DNA of 64,000 nt, from the NCBI GenBank assembly GCA_003282435.1, contig QBZG01000005.1:1-64000 (forward strand). The letters run 5' to 3'. Below, piece after piece: positions 1 to 10,380 of the stretch (position 1 is its first letter; each line of letters opens with the position of its first letter). The notes under the pieces are model-generated. The model saw nothing but the letters and a program-made list of their open reading frames with translations, was not told the origin of the DNA and searched no databases. Source of the DNA: SAR116 cluster bacterium AG-335-B03 (GTDB taxonomy: Bacteria; Pseudomonadota; Alphaproteobacteria; Puniceispirillales; Marisalimonadaceae). The position numbers were made by a program, and so were the translations under genes.

Positions 1-2
1 AA

Positions 3-278
3 GCACAAGCTCTAGGCAAAATACCAATTGCTTTTGACCATGGTGGAGCATCAGAAACAATAATAAATGGAAAAAATGGATTTTTGGCTGAACCTTTAAG
101 TATACAAAGTTTATCAGAAAAGATATCACTCGCTCTTTCTTTAGAAACAATTAAAAGAGAAAAGATGGGTGATTATTCAAAAAAATTCGTGTCTAAGAAT
201 TTCAGTCATGATAGAATGTGCCAATTGACTTTGTCATTATATAAACAATGTATTGCAGAATATAAGTCGAACGGTTAG
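3..278 (+). CDS. Glycosyltransferase (GT4-like), C-terminal fragment truncated at window start
   Basis: Open frame from base 3: AQALGKIPIAFDHGGASETIINGKNGFLAEP..., a typical GT1/GT4 C-terminal motif (GG..E.I..G..GFL). Confidence 0.75.
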   Translation, partial: AQALGKIPIAFDHGGASETIINGKNGFLAEPLSIQSLSEKISLALSLETIKREKMGDYSKKFVSKNFSHDRMCQLTLSLYKQCIAEYKSNG

Positions 279-319
279 TGGTATAAATATAATTGATCCA
301 TTTTAGTCGCTCTCCCGTT

Positions 320-2251
320 TTAAATAGGTGGCTTTGCTTCATTTTTAATTACAGCTATAGCATCTTTCATGCTCATAGATTCATTACCCTGATAACCGAG
401 GCGGCGAATGGCTACGCTATTCTCTGAGCTTTCATGTTTGCCCAACACGAAAATAACAGGTACTTTTTTGCTGGAGTGTTCCCGCACTTTATAACCGATT
501 TTCTCATTGCGTATATCAAGTTCAGCTCGAACACCAACTCTTATTAGAGCATCTCTCACTTTATGAGCATAGCCTTCAGTGTCCCCGGTAATGGTGGCCA
601 CAACAACTTGTACTGGGGCAAGCCAGAGTGGGAATTTGCCAGCATAATGCTCTATCAAAACACCGATAAAACGTTCGACAGATCCAAGAATAGCGCGGTG
701 GATCATATGGGGTGTATGGCGCTGGCCATCTTCACCTATATAACTCATCTCAAGACGGTTTGGCATATTCATATCAACTTGAATAGTACCACATTGCCAC
801 TCACGACCAATTGCATCAGTGAGAATAAAATCAAGCTTTGGTGCATAAAACGCCCCATCTCCAGCATTAAGCACCCATTTCATCTCGATGCGTTCCAGTA
901 CTTTTTGCAATGCTTCCTCAGCACGATCCCAGTCTTCATCCGATCCAATGCGCTCTTCTGGGCGCGTTGAGAAATTGATCACGATGTTTTCGGCAATGCC
1001 AAGATCGGTATAAACCTCTTTGATAAGATCGCACATCGCAATGACTTCATCCTCAAGTTGCTCATCCGAACAGAAAATATGTGCATCATCCTGCGTAAAA
1101 GCTTGAACACGCATGAGGCCATGGCGCGCTCCGGAGGCTTCTTGCCGGAACACGTGTCCGAATTCTGCCATGCGGATAGGAAGGTCGCGGTAGGATTTAA
1201 CACCGTAATTATAAAGCTGTGCATTACCGGGGCAACTCATCGGTTTCAAAGCATAAGGGTTTTTGTCTATTTGAACTTGGCTGTCGTCATTGATAATGAA
1301 CATATTTTCACGGTATTTGTCCCAGTGACCGGAAGCTTGCCAGAAACGGGAATCCAGCATTTGAGGAGTATTTACTTCGATGTAGTTATGGTTGTGAACC
1401 TTGCGACGCATATAGGATAGAAGCTCTGTATAGATCGTCCAGCCTTTGTGGTGCCAGAACACTTGGCCCGGTGCTTCATCTTGAAAATGAAATAGTTCCA
1501 TTTCTTTGCCCAATTTACGGTGGTCACGCTTTTCTGCTTCCTCTAGTTGGTGTAAATGCGTATCAAGCTCTTCCTGAGTACGCCAAGCCGTTCCATAAAT
1601 GCGGCTAAGCATAGGCTTGCCGGAATCGCCGCGCCAGTAAGCGCCAGCAACCTTCATCAGCTTGAAGGCCGTGCCAATATGGTTAGTGCTGGGCATATGT
1701 GGTCCACGACATAAATCAAGCCATTTGCCTTGCTTATAAATTGTGATCGTTTCGTCTTTTGGAAGATCTTGAATGAGTTCGACCTTGAAGTGTTCGCCCT
1801 TATTTTTGAAAAACTCAATAGCTTCCGCGCGGCTCCAGATTTCACGGGTGAAAGGTTGGTTTTGTTCAATGATCTGACGCATTTTCTTTTCGATTTTAGG
1901 AAGGTCTTCAGCTGAAAATGCCTTTTCAGTGTGGAAATCATAATAAAAACCGTTTTCGATAGCCGGGCCAATTGTGACTTGTGTTCCAGGGAATAGTTCT
2001 TGTACCGCTTCGGCCATCACGTGCGCAGCATCGTGTCGGATCAGTTCCAAAGCCCGATCATTATCGCGTGTAATGATATTCATTGTGCAATTTTGTTCTA
2101 TAGCAAAAGATAGATCATGAAGCTGGTTATCCAGATCAACCGCAATTGCAGCTTTGGCCAAGGATTTTGCAATACTTTGTGCAACCTCTAGACCCGTTGT
2201 TTTAGAAGTGAATTCAAGGTTGTTGCCATCAGGAAGTGTAATTGTGATCAT
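320..2251 (-). CDS. thrS: Threonine--tRNA ligase
   Basis: 643 aa; TGS domain start MITITLPDGNNLEF, HDAAHVMAEAV editing-domain motif, class II aaRS motifs (MSCPGN, FRQEASGARHGLMRVQAFTQDDAHIF). Visibly more GC-rich than neighbours. Confidence 0.97.
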   Translation of the reverse strand: MITITLPDGNNLEFTSKTTGLEVAQSIAKSLAKAAIAVDLDNQLHDLSFAIEQNCTMNIITRDNDRALELIRHDAAHVMAEAVQELFPGTQVTIGPAIENGFYYDFHTEKAFSAEDLPKIEKKMRQIIEQNQPFTREIWSRAEAIEFFKNKGEHFKVELIQDLPKDETITIYKQGKWLDLCRGPHMPSTNHIGTAFKLMKVAGAYWRGDSGKPMLSRIYGTAWRTQEELDTHLHQLEEAEKRDHRKLGKEMELFHFQDEAPGQVFWHHKGWTIYTELLSYMRRKVHNHNYIEVNTPQMLDSRFWQASGHWDKYRENMFIINDDSQVQIDKNPYALKPMSCPGNAQLYNYGVKSYRDLPIRMAEFGHVFRQEASGARHGLMRVQAFTQDDAHIFCSDEQLEDEVIAMCDLIKEVYTDLGIAENIVINFSTRPEERIGSDEDWDRAEEALQKVLERIEMKWVLNAGDGAFYAPKLDFILTDAIGREWQCGTIQVDMNMPNRLEMSYIGEDGQRHTPHMIHRAILGSVERFIGVLIEHYAGKFPLWLAPVQVVVATITGDTEGYAHKVRDALIRVGVRAELDIRNEKIGYKVREHSSKKVPVIFVLGKHESSENSVAIRRLGYQGNESMSMKDAIAVIKNEAKPPI

Positions 2252-2800
2252 ATTACTAGTTCTCTTTTTTTACGGTTAGGTAGCTACGAATCTTTAAATT
2301 GTTCATGTGGTTATCGCTTTCAATTATTCCTGACGATTAAGAGTTTTGTAAAATTGACCAGCATCAAGCCTTGTGCAAGAACATTAATGACATTTTTTAA
2401 GATTATGTTGAACTTTAATTGTATACTCATTAGTTTTGTGCTTGTACTCATAAATATATTGATTGAAAAGATGAGTAAACATTATAACACTTTGTATTTA
2501 GGTCAACTAAAAAACAGTATTCCGCATGTGTTGAAATTACATTGGATAAAGCTGAAAATAACGTATAGTAGCAAAATGAGCTATATGTAATACTTATAAG
2601 TTGTATCCTTGTGAATATATATTTTATGGTGCAAAATTTGGGGTAAATAAGATCAAGAAAATAAAAGTGTAGTAGTTCAGTAATTAGGTAAAAAATAAAG
2701 AATTGTTGCTTTGTTAACTATTTTTATTGAAATTTATTAACAAATTTATAAAAAATGTTGTAATAGTATCTGGAAATTAAACAAAAAAGGAGATTTTCAT

Positions 2801-3334
2801 ATAGTTGGATTAAATAACACACCACCAAGTCAGGATGGTCCAAGAATAAATGAGTTAATCAGAGCTGAAAATGTGCGTTGTATTGGAGCAAAAGGAGAGC
2901 AATTGGGTGTGATACCAATATTTGAGGCTTTAAAGTTGGCAGACAACTTAAACTTGGATCTTGTTGAAATTCAACCAAATGTTGAGCCTCCAGTTTGTAA
3001 AATTCTTGATTATGGTAAATTCAAATATGAAGCTCAAAAAAGGAAAAATGAAGCAAGAAAAAAACAAAAGATTATTGAAGTTAAAGAAATAAAATTAAGA
3101 CCAAATATTGATAACAATGATTTCATTGTTAAAATGAAACAGGTAAAAAAATTTATAGATAATGGAGACAAAGTAAAAATCACCTTAAGATTTAGAGGGC
3201 GTGAAATGGCTCATCAAACCCTAGGAGCTACAGTTTTAGATAGAGTAAAAGAAGATACTGAAGAATTATGCAAAGTTGAAACGATACCTAAGTTAGAAGG
3301 CAGACAAATGGTGATGATTTTGGCTCCAAAATAA
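2801..3334 (+). CDS. infC: Translation initiation factor IF-3, probable non-AUG start (AUA)
   Basis: Frame extends upstream of the GTG at 2873 with IF-3 N-terminal sequence (..[19 protein letters not shown]..). AAGGAG at 2786-2791 lies upstream of ATA at 2801. Followed by rpmI-rplT. Confidence 0.9.
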   Translation: MVGLNNTPPSQDGPRINELIRAENVRCIGAKGEQLGVIPIFEALKLADNLNLDLVEIQPNVEPPVCKILDYGKFKYEAQKRKNEARKKQKIIEVKEIKLRPNIDNNDFIVKMKQVKKFIDNGDKVKITLRFRGREMAHQTLGATVLDRVKEDTEELCKVETIPKLEGRQMVMILAPK

Positions 3335-3438
3335 TGTTTAATTAAATTAATTTAATAAAGTTCAACTTTATGTTGCTAACTTAGTTTAGCTTATGTATAA
3401 GCTTCGACTGTAATTATAATATTTTTTAAGAGATAACG

Positions 3439-3636
3439 ATGCCTAAATTAAAAACTAAAAGTGGAGCAAAAAAAAGATTTAGCCTTACTGCGTCGGGTAA
3501 AGTTAAAGGTAGTCCAGCTTTTTTAAGCCATAATTTACGCAAAAGATCACAAAAAATGAAAAGGCAAGCTCGTGGCACTATGATACTAAACGACAGTGAC
3601 GCTAAAATAGTTAAACAATTCATACCATACGCCTAA
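3439..3636 (+). CDS. rpmI: 50S ribosomal protein L35
   Basis: 65 aa [24 protein letters not shown]..., classic bL35. Confidence 0.97.
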   Translation: MPKLKTKSGAKKRFSLTASGKVKGSPAFLSHNLRKRSQKMKRQARGTMILNDSDAKIVKQFIPYA

Positions 3637-3648
3637 AGGAGTTTATTA

Positions 3649-4005
3649 ATGGCTAGAGTTAAAAGAGGTGTCACAACTCACGCGAGACACCAGAAAGTTA
3701 TTAAAGCTGCTAAAGGATATTATGGAGCAAGAAAAAAACTGTTCACTGTTGCCACACAAGCTGTCGAAAAGGCAAGCCAATATGCCTATAGAGATCGTAG
3801 AAATAAAAAACGTTCTTTTAGAGGTCTTTGGATACAAAGAATAAATGCTGGTTCTCGTTTATATGGTTTAAATTATTCAAGATTTATGAATGGGCTTAAA
3901 TTAGCAGGTATTGAAATCGATAGGAAAATTTTGTCAGACTTAGCAGTTTACGAACCTTCAGCTTTTGAAGAACTTGTGTCAAAAGCAAAATCCGCATCTA
4001 CTTAA
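3649..4005 (+). CDS. rplT: 50S ribosomal protein L20
   Basis: 118 aa [32 protein letters not shown]..., classic bL20. Confidence 0.98.
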   Translation: MARVKRGVTTHARHQKVIKAAKGYYGARKKLFTVATQAVEKASQYAYRDRRNKKRSFRGLWIQRINAGSRLYGLNYSRFMNGLKLAGIEIDRKILSDLAVYEPSAFEELVSKAKSAST

Positions 4006-4071
4006 TCTTTTAAATCTTTAATACATTACTAAGATTATTGCAATTACATTAAATTAGGATTTAAATTAGAT

Positions 4072-5187
4072 ATGATTTCTGAATTAAAAGAAAAACTTTT
4101 AAATTTGTCAGATGAAATTACTAATTCAATATCTGAAGCTAAAAATATTAATGATGTTGAAGAAATCAGGGTAAATAGTCTGGGTAAAAAAGGTTCAATA
4201 ACATCTCATCTTAAAAATCTAAGAGAATACAATGAAGTTTCAAAAAGAGAGATTGGGGCTTTGGTTAATGAAATTAAAAACAAAATTAATCATTTGATAA
4301 TTGATAAGAAATCTTTTTTTAAAACTCAAATTCTGAACGAAAAACTCTTAACAGAAAAAATTGATGTTACTTTAACACCTCATGAAAATGAAACTGGCAC
4401 TTTGCACCCATTATCGAGAACAATAGATGAATTGTGTGCGATATTTGCCGACATGGGTTTTTCAATTGTAGACGGACCAGATATTGAAACAGACTATTAT
4501 AATTTTACTGCATTAAACATTCCATATGAGCATCCTGCTAGACAAGAGCATGATACTTTTTATTTTCAACCAGATCAAGATGGTAATAGAAAAGTTTTAA
4601 GAACTCACACCAGTCCAGTACAAATTAGAACAATGGAAAAACTCAATTTAGAAAATTTTGACGAAATCAGATATATTATACCTGGAAGAACTTATAGATC
4701 AGACCATGATGCTACTCACTCACCCATGTTTCATCAATGTGAGGGTCTAGTTCTTGGTAAAAATGTTAATATGGGACACCTAAAGGGTTGTTTAATTGAT
4801 TTTTGTAGAACTTTTTTTAATAAAGAAGATCTTCCAGTTCGTTTCAGACCAAGTTATTTTCCATTTACTGAACCTTCCGCAGAAGTTGATATAGGTTGTA
4901 AAAAAGATATAGATGGAAGTCTATCAATAGGTAGTGGAGAAGACTGGCTAGAAATTTTAGGATCAGGAATGGTTCACCCTCGTGTTCTTGAAGGAGTTGG
5001 TATAGACCCTTCTATATATCAGGGGTTTGCTTTTGGAATGGGCCTAGAAAGGTTGACAATGTTAAAGTATGGTATTCCTGATTTGAGACCATTTTATGAT
5101 AGTGATCTGAGATGGCTGAAACATTACGGTTTTATTCCTGTAGATAACCCTAGTTTACACTTTGGTCTAAATGGTGTTTTTTTATGA
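4072..5187 (+). CDS. pheS: Phenylalanine--tRNA ligase alpha subunit
   Basis: 371 aa; HPLSRTIDELCAIFADMGF, GRTYRSDHDATHSPMFHQCEG, GFAFGMGLERLTML. Confidence 0.97.
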   Translation: MISELKEKLLNLSDEITNSISEAKNINDVEEIRVNSLGKKGSITSHLKNLREYNEVSKREIGALVNEIKNKINHLIIDKKSFFKTQILNEKLLTEKIDVTLTPHENETGTLHPLSRTIDELCAIFADMGFSIVDGPDIETDYYNFTALNIPYEHPARQEHDTFYFQPDQDGNRKVLRTHTSPVQIRTMEKLNLENFDEIRYIIPGRTYRSDHDATHSPMFHQCEGLVLGKNVNMGHLKGCLIDFCRTFFNKEDLPVRFRPSYFPFTEPSAEVDIGCKKDIDGSLSIGSGEDWLEILGSGMVHPRVLEGVGIDPSIYQGFAFGMGLERLTMLKYGIPDLRPFYDSDLRWLKHYGFIPVDNPSLHFGLNGVFL

Positions 5188-7586
5188 AATTTACATGGCA
5201 TTGGCTCCTTGACCATCTTCAAACAGACAAGAATATAAATGAAATAGTAGAGGCTTTACCAAAATTGGGCTTGGAAGTCGCCTCAGTAATCAATCTTGCT
5301 GAAGAACTTAAAGAATTTATTTCTGTAAAAGTTATAGAGGTAAAAAAACATCCAAATGCCGATACTCTTAACTTATGTAAAGTATTTGACGGGAATAATA
5401 CATTCAGTGTGGTTTGTGGTGCGTCTAATGTAAAAGCTGGAATGATTGGTGTTTTTGCTAATGTTGATACGTATGTTCCGGGTATAAATTTGACATTAAA
5501 AAAAGCTAAAATAAGGGGTGAGTTTTCCGAGGGAATGTTATGTTCGGAAAAAGAATTAACCTTATCAGATAATCATGAAGGTATCATAGAGCTCCCAAAG
5601 GATTCAAAAATTGGCTTGCCTGTTAGAGATGTTATGGAATTAACTGATCCAGTAATTGAAATAGAGATTACTCCTAACCGAGGGGATTGCCTAGGGGTAA
5701 GGGGAATTGCTAGAGATTTAGCCGCAGCACGGATGGGCGTTTTAAAAGATTTAGAAGTAATAGAAATTGAAGGTGATTTTGAAAGTTTAATTGATTGGAA
5801 AATAGATTTAAATGAAGACAAAAAAAATCTTTGTCCCAAAATATTTGGTAGATCTTTTCAAAATCTAGTTAATGTAGATTCTCCATCTTGGTTAAAGAAA
5901 CGGTTATTAGCTGTAGATCAACGACCTATTTCATCGTTAGTTGATATAACTAATTATATAATGATTGATATAGGTAGACCTTTACATGCCTATGATGCAG
6001 AGAAAATAGTTGGAAACACACTTACAATTAAAGAAGCAAAACAAGGTGAAAAATTTTTTGCACTCAATGGCAATGAGTATGAATTAGATCAAGGAATGTT
6101 GGTTATAGCTGACAGCCACGGTATTGATGACTTAGCTGGTATTATGGGTGGAGAAAGGACTGGTGTAACCAATGATACTAGTAAAATGTTTTTGGAAGCA
6201 GCAATTTTTGACCCTATTTCAATTGCAAATACAGGTAGGAAGTTGAATATAAACTCTGACGCTAGGTATAGGTTTGAAAGGGGTCTAGATTATGACTCAC
6301 CAGATTTAGTTATGCATTACGCTGCGTCAATGGTTAATAGAATATGTGGAGGTACTTACAGTAAAATAGTTAAATTTGAGTCAATCAAAGAAACTAAATC
6401 AATTATATTTAATCCTGATAACACTTATAAATTGACTGGTGTTGAAATTGAAAATCAAGTAGCTAAAGCAATTTTAGAAAAATTAGGATTTTTAATAACT
6501 ATTAATACAGATATTTGGAGTATAATTCCTCCATCATGGAGACCAGACATTGATGGTGTTTCAGATATTGTTGAAGAAATTATAAGAGTATATGGTTATG
6601 ATTTCATACCGTCGATAAAATTACCAAGAAAGAATTATATTGCAAAACCTGCAATGACTATAAAACATAGACAAACATCTATTGCTTCAAAAATATTAGC
6701 AAATAGGGGGTATAGTGAGGTCATAACCTTTTCCTTTTTAAATGAGGTGATGGCAAAACAATTTAACGGTGGTATCAAGGAGCTTGTTTTAGTTAATCCA
6801 ATTTCTTCTGAATTAACTCATATGAGACCTTCAGTTATTCCTACATTATTAGTCGCTGCGCAAAGAAATTTAAATGTTGGTATAGATACTTTATCTTTAT
6901 TTGAGGTTGGCCCAATTTTTAGAGGTGATAAACCAGATGATCAGATAAGTACTATATCAGGCTTAAGGTTAGGCAATAAAGTCAAAAGGGATTGGAAAAA
7001 CTCTTCAAAGGAGTTTGATTTTTATGATGTAAAATTGGACGTCTTAAAAACTCTAGAGGCTATTGGTGCAAATATAAATAGTCTACAGACTCATGAAAAC
7101 ACATCAGGTTACTTCCATCCTGGAAGAAGCGCTGTTTTAAAAATAGGACAAAAACTTATAGCTAATGTAGGAGAAATACATCCGGAGATTTCAGATTTCT
7201 ATGGCTTGGAAAAGTCCATTTTAGCTTTTGAAATATTTTATGAAAATATACCAATGCCTAAAAAAGTTAAAGTATCAAGGCCTATGTTGAAAATGTCACC
7301 CTTACAATCTGTTACCAGAGAGTTTGCATTTGTAATAGATGAAACAACACCCTCTGAAAAATTAGTTCAAATAGCAAAATCGACTAATAAGGATTTGATT
7401 AAAGAAGTTTTAATTTTTGACGTCTATAAAGGTGAAAATATTCCGAATGGTAAAAAATCAATTGCAATTAAAATAACTATTCAACCAAATCGAGAAACTT
7501 TAACCGATGACGATCTAGAAAAAATTAGTTCGGATCTGATTAACGTAATTGATACAAAATTATCAGGATCTCTAAGATCTCAATAA
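5184..7586 (+). CDS. pheT: Phenylalanine--tRNA ligase beta subunit
   Basis: 800 aa; tRNA-binding OB domain, B3/B4, B5 and FDX-ACB domains; ATGA overlap with pheS. Confidence 0.97.
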   Translation: MKFTWHWLLDHLQTDKNINEIVEALPKLGLEVASVINLAEELKEFISVKVIEVKKHPNADTLNLCKVFDGNNTFSVVCGASNVKAGMIGVFANVDTYVPGINLTLKKAKIRGEFSEGMLCSEKELTLSDNHEGIIELPKDSKIGLPVRDVMELTDPVIEIEITPNRGDCLGVRGIARDLAAARMGVLKDLEVIEIEGDFESLIDWKIDLNEDKKNLCPKIFGRSFQNLVNVDSPSWLKKRLLAVDQRPISSLVDITNYIMIDIGRPLHAYDAEKIVGNTLTIKEAKQGEKFFALNGNEYELDQGMLVIADSHGIDDLAGIMGGERTGVTNDTSKMFLEAAIFDPISIANTGRKLNINSDARYRFERGLDYDSPDLVMHYAASMVNRICGGTYSKIVKFESIKETKSIIFNPDNTYKLTGVEIENQVAKAILEKLGFLITINTDIWSIIPPSWRPDIDGVSDIVEEIIRVYGYDFIPSIKLPRKNYIAKPAMTIKHRQTSIASKILANRGYSEVITFSFLNEVMAKQFNGGIKELVLVNPISSELTHMRPSVIPTLLVAAQRNLNVGIDTLSLFEVGPIFRGDKPDDQISTISGLRLGNKVKRDWKNSSKEFDFYDVKLDVLKTLEAIGANINSLQTHENTSGYFHPGRSAVLKIGQKLIANVGEIHPEISDFYGLEKSILAFEIFYENIPMPKKVKVSRPMLKMSPLQSVTREFAFVIDETTPSEKLVQIAKSTNKDLIKEVLIFDVYKGENIPNGKKSIAIKITIQPNRETLTDDDLEKISSDLINVIDTKLSGSLRSQ

Positions 7587-7612
7587 TTTAAAAAACATAA
7601 ATTAAGTTATAA

Positions 7613-7688
7613 TGGTGCCGTCAACTGGATTTGAACCAGTGACCTCGTCATTACCAATGACGCGCTCTACCGCTGGAGCTATGACGGC
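7613..7688 (-). tRNA. tRNA-Thr (anticodon GGT), CCA encoded
   Basis: Reverse complement GCCGTCATAGCTCCAGCGGTAGAGCGCGTCATTGGTAATGACGAGGTCACTGGTTCAAATCCAGTTGACGGCACCA folds as cloverleaf; anticodon loop TTGGTAA. Confidence 0.95.
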
Positions 7689-7803
7689 ACTTTCAAATTA
7701 ACAATTTAATTATGTTTTCATTAATGACAAGTAATTTTATTATTATATAATATTATTATTATTCTTTATTTCAGATAATTAAAATAGATATGCGATATTA
7801 CAT

Positions 7804-7965
7804 ATGATAAAAAAAAATATTAAAAATGATGAATTGTCTTCATCTTTAAAAAATAATTTAAAATTGAGAAAAAAACAAATTTTAGATAGAGATAAAAAAA
7901 AAATTATTGGTAAAAGAACAAAAAAAATTGGTGTTTCAGGGTTAGATTTAAATGTCAAATGGTAA
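7804..7965 (+). CDS. Small basic protein (53 aa) preceding murA
   Basis: ATG ... MIKKNIKNDELSSSLKNNLKLRKKQILDRDKKKIIGKRTKKIGVSGLDLNVKW*. Stop overlaps the murA start region. The 'L.NL..RK.Q...R' pattern resembles small proteins seen before murA in alphaproteobacteria (recalled, not searched). Confidence 0.5.
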   Translation: MIKKNIKNDELSSSLKNNLKLRKKQILDRDKKKIIGKRTKKIGVSGLDLNVKW

Positions 7966-9254
7966 TAATTCGTAATATGTTCAACTTTGGTCAAAATAAT
8001 AATGAGAGAATTTTTATAACTGGTGGCAAGAAACTCTATGGGAAAGTTAATATAAGTGGCGCTAAAAATGCGGCGTTACCATTAATGGCTTTATCACTAA
8101 TTATTAATGAAGACTTTACATTATTAAATGTTCCAGATCTTGCAGATACAAGGTTGATGGTAAAAATATTAAACGATTTAGGCATAAAATCAATATGGAA
8201 AAATGGACATGTAAACTTTAATGGTATAGCCCAAAAAAATGAAGCTTCATACGAACTTGTAAGACAAATGAGAGCTTCAATTCTTATTTTAGGTCCTTTA
8301 CTTGCTTCACAGGGTTCTGCAAAAGTTCCACTTCCTGGTGGATGTGCTATTGGGAGCAGACCTATTGATTTACACGTTATGGTTATGGAAGCATTAGGTG
8401 CTAATATAAAATTTGACTCAGGTTTTATAGTTGGTTCTGTGCCTTCAGAAGGTTTAAGGGGCGGTAAAATAAATTTTCCAAAAATTTCAGTGGGAGCAAC
8501 AGAAAGTGCCATTATGACTGCAGTCCTAGCAAAAGGACAAACAATAATTTCTAATGCAGCTCAAGAACCTGAAATTGTAGATATTGTAACTTGCCTTAAT
8601 AAGGCAGGTGCAAATATTGTGGGTGAGGGAAGTAATACAATCATTATAAATGGAGTAGATGAGTTGAAAAAGCTCCAACATGAGGTGGTAGCAGATAGGA
8701 TAGAAGCAGGATCTTTTGCAATAGCTGCTAGTATAACAATGGGTGATATTGAAATAAAAAATATAATACCAAAATACTTAGAAAGGTTTTTAAAAGCTTT
8801 AGAAAATACAGGCAGTAAAGTTCAAATTTATAAAAATTCAATAAATATTTGTGCTTCTAAAAGACCACTGCCTTATAATATTTTTACAGAAGAACACCCG
8901 GGTTTTCCTACTGATCTTCAAGCACAATTCATGACACTAATGTCAATAGCAGACGGGGAGTGTGAAATAAGGGAAAACATATTTGAGAATAGATTTATGC
9001 ATGTACCTGAACTAATTAGAATGGGAGCGAGAATATCCGTTAAAAATCAAACAGCAACTGTTACAGGTGTTAATTACTTAAAAGCATCGAAGGTAATGGC
9101 TTCAGATTTAAGGGCTTCTATGTGTTTGATTTTAGGTGGTTTAGCAGCGTTAGGCACAAGTGAAGTAGATGGTATATATCATTTAGACAGAGGGTACGAA
9201 AATTTAGAAGGCAAATTGTCTGATCTTGGTGCAAATATTCGAAGATCAAGATAA
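7959..9254 (+). CDS. murA: UDP-N-acetylglucosamine 1-carboxyvinyltransferase
   Basis: 431 aa; KLYGKVNISGAKNAALPLMA, GGCAIGSRPIDLH (active-site loop with Cys), DLRASMCLILGGLAA. Confidence 0.97.
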   Translation: MVIIRNMFNFGQNNNERIFITGGKKLYGKVNISGAKNAALPLMALSLIINEDFTLLNVPDLADTRLMVKILNDLGIKSIWKNGHVNFNGIAQKNEASYELVRQMRASILILGPLLASQGSAKVPLPGGCAIGSRPIDLHVMVMEALGANIKFDSGFIVGSVPSEGLRGGKINFPKISVGATESAIMTAVLAKGQTIISNAAQEPEIVDIVTCLNKAGANIVGEGSNTIIINGVDELKKLQHEVVADRIEAGSFAIAASITMGDIEIKNIIPKYLERFLKALENTGSKVQIYKNSINICASKRPLPYNIFTEEHPGFPTDLQAQFMTLMSIADGECEIRENIFENRFMHVPELIRMGARISVKNQTATVTGVNYLKASKVMASDLRASMCLILGGLAALGTSEVDGIYHLDRGYENLEGKLSDLGANIRRSR

Positions 9255-9276
9255 ATTGTAAAAACACAGGTATGTT

Positions 9277-9711
9277 TTGACTATTGATAAAAAAATTAAA
9301 TTACAAGCTTCTACAGAATATGATTTGGATATAATTTCACATCTGTGTCAGGATGCAATATTATCAAAAGAAGAATTTTTTTTTGACAAAGAAAAAAAAT
9401 TATTTGTAGCAACTCTGTCTAGGTATTGTTGGGAAAAAGAAGACGCTAAATTTAACCAGGATAATACAGTTTATTATAGAGTAGTTTGTGGATTACAGAT
9501 AAAAAATGTTAGTGCTATCAATTACAAAAACTATAACAACAAATGGTCGTTTCTTAATCTTTTGGCGATAACACATAAAGAAAATAAGATTTTCTTACAT
9601 TTTTCTAAATCTATGGAATTTATATTAAAATGTAAAAAAATAAGTGTATTAATTGAAGATATAGATATCCCTTGGCCAACAAAGCTAAAACCTAACCATA
9701 ATGTCAAATAG
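9277..9711 (+). CDS. DUF2948 family protein
   Basis: 144 aa between murA and hisG/hisD; sequence pattern (DLDIISHLCQDAI...) and alphaproteobacterial synteny. TTG start. Confidence 0.75.
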   Translation: MTIDKKIKLQASTEYDLDIISHLCQDAILSKEEFFFDKEKKLFVATLSRYCWEKEDAKFNQDNTVYYRVVCGLQIKNVSAINYKNYNNKWSFLNLLAITHKENKIFLHFSKSMEFILKCKKISVLIEDIDIPWPTKLKPNHNVK

Positions 9712-9720
9712 GTAATAGAT

Positions 9721-10380
9721 ATGAAACAAAATGGTAAATTTACTATAGCTTTACCAAAAGGAAGAATCTTAGATGCGGTTTTACCTATTTTGTCAAAAAT
9801 TGGTATAGAACCAGAAGAAACTTTTTTTGATAATAAAGATCGTAAATTAAGATTTAACACTAATATTAGCGATATTGATATTATTAGAGTTAGATCATTT
9901 GATGTAGTAACTTTTTTAGCTTACGGTGCTGCTCAAATGGCATTTGTGGGAAGTGATGTTCTAACTGAATTTAATCACACAGAAGTATATTCACCATTTG
10001 ATCTAAACATTGGACAATGTAGAATGGTAGTTGCAGCTCAAAAAGAAACTGTTGAAAATGAAGATCCTAGAACTTGGAGTCATGTAAGAGTTGCTACTAA
10101 ATATCCAAATATTACACAGAATTATTTTGAAGCACGAGGTGTTCACGCAGAATGTATAAAATTGAATGGTGCAATGGAATTAGCTCCATCAATGGGTTTA
10201 TGTAAAAGAATAGTCGATTTGGTAGAAACAGGATCAACTTTAACAGCTAATGGTTTAGTTGAAGTTGAAGAAATTTGTGAGGTGTCCACGAGATTGGCGG
10301 TTAATAGAAGTTATTTAAAAACTAATTCACAAATAATACAGCCATGGATTAATAAAGTTGGAGAGTTAATACATGGCTGA
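9721..10380 (+). CDS. hisG: ATP phosphoribosyltransferase, short form
   Basis: 219 aa; FTIALPKGRILDAVLPIL, short HisG lacking the C-terminal regulatory domain. Confidence 0.93.
   Translation: MKQNGKFTIALPKGRILDAVLPILSKIGIEPEETFFDNKDRKLRFNTNISDIDIIRVRSFDVVTFLAYGAAQMAFVGSDVLTEFNHTEVYSPFDLNIGQCRMVVAAQKETVENEDPRTWSHVRVATKYPNITQNYFEARGVHAECIKLNGAMELAPSMGLCKRIVDLVETGSTLTANGLVEVEEICEVSTRLAVNRSYLKTNSQIIQPWINKVGELIHG

Noticed and set aside
563-1420. Plus-strand ORFs 563-970 and 1058-1420 inside thrS
   Set aside because: Antisense to a convincingly conserved thrS; no family features. The more GC-rich composition there produces longer spurious ORFs.
2354-2590. 78-aa plus-strand ORF between thrS and infC
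   Set aside because: Low-complexity AT-rich sequence, no recognisable motif or good RBS; probably intergenic.
7779-7994. 71-aa minus-strand ORF upstream of murA
   Set aside because: Antisense to the better-supported 53-aa plus-strand small protein; F/L/I-rich translation of poly-T sequence.
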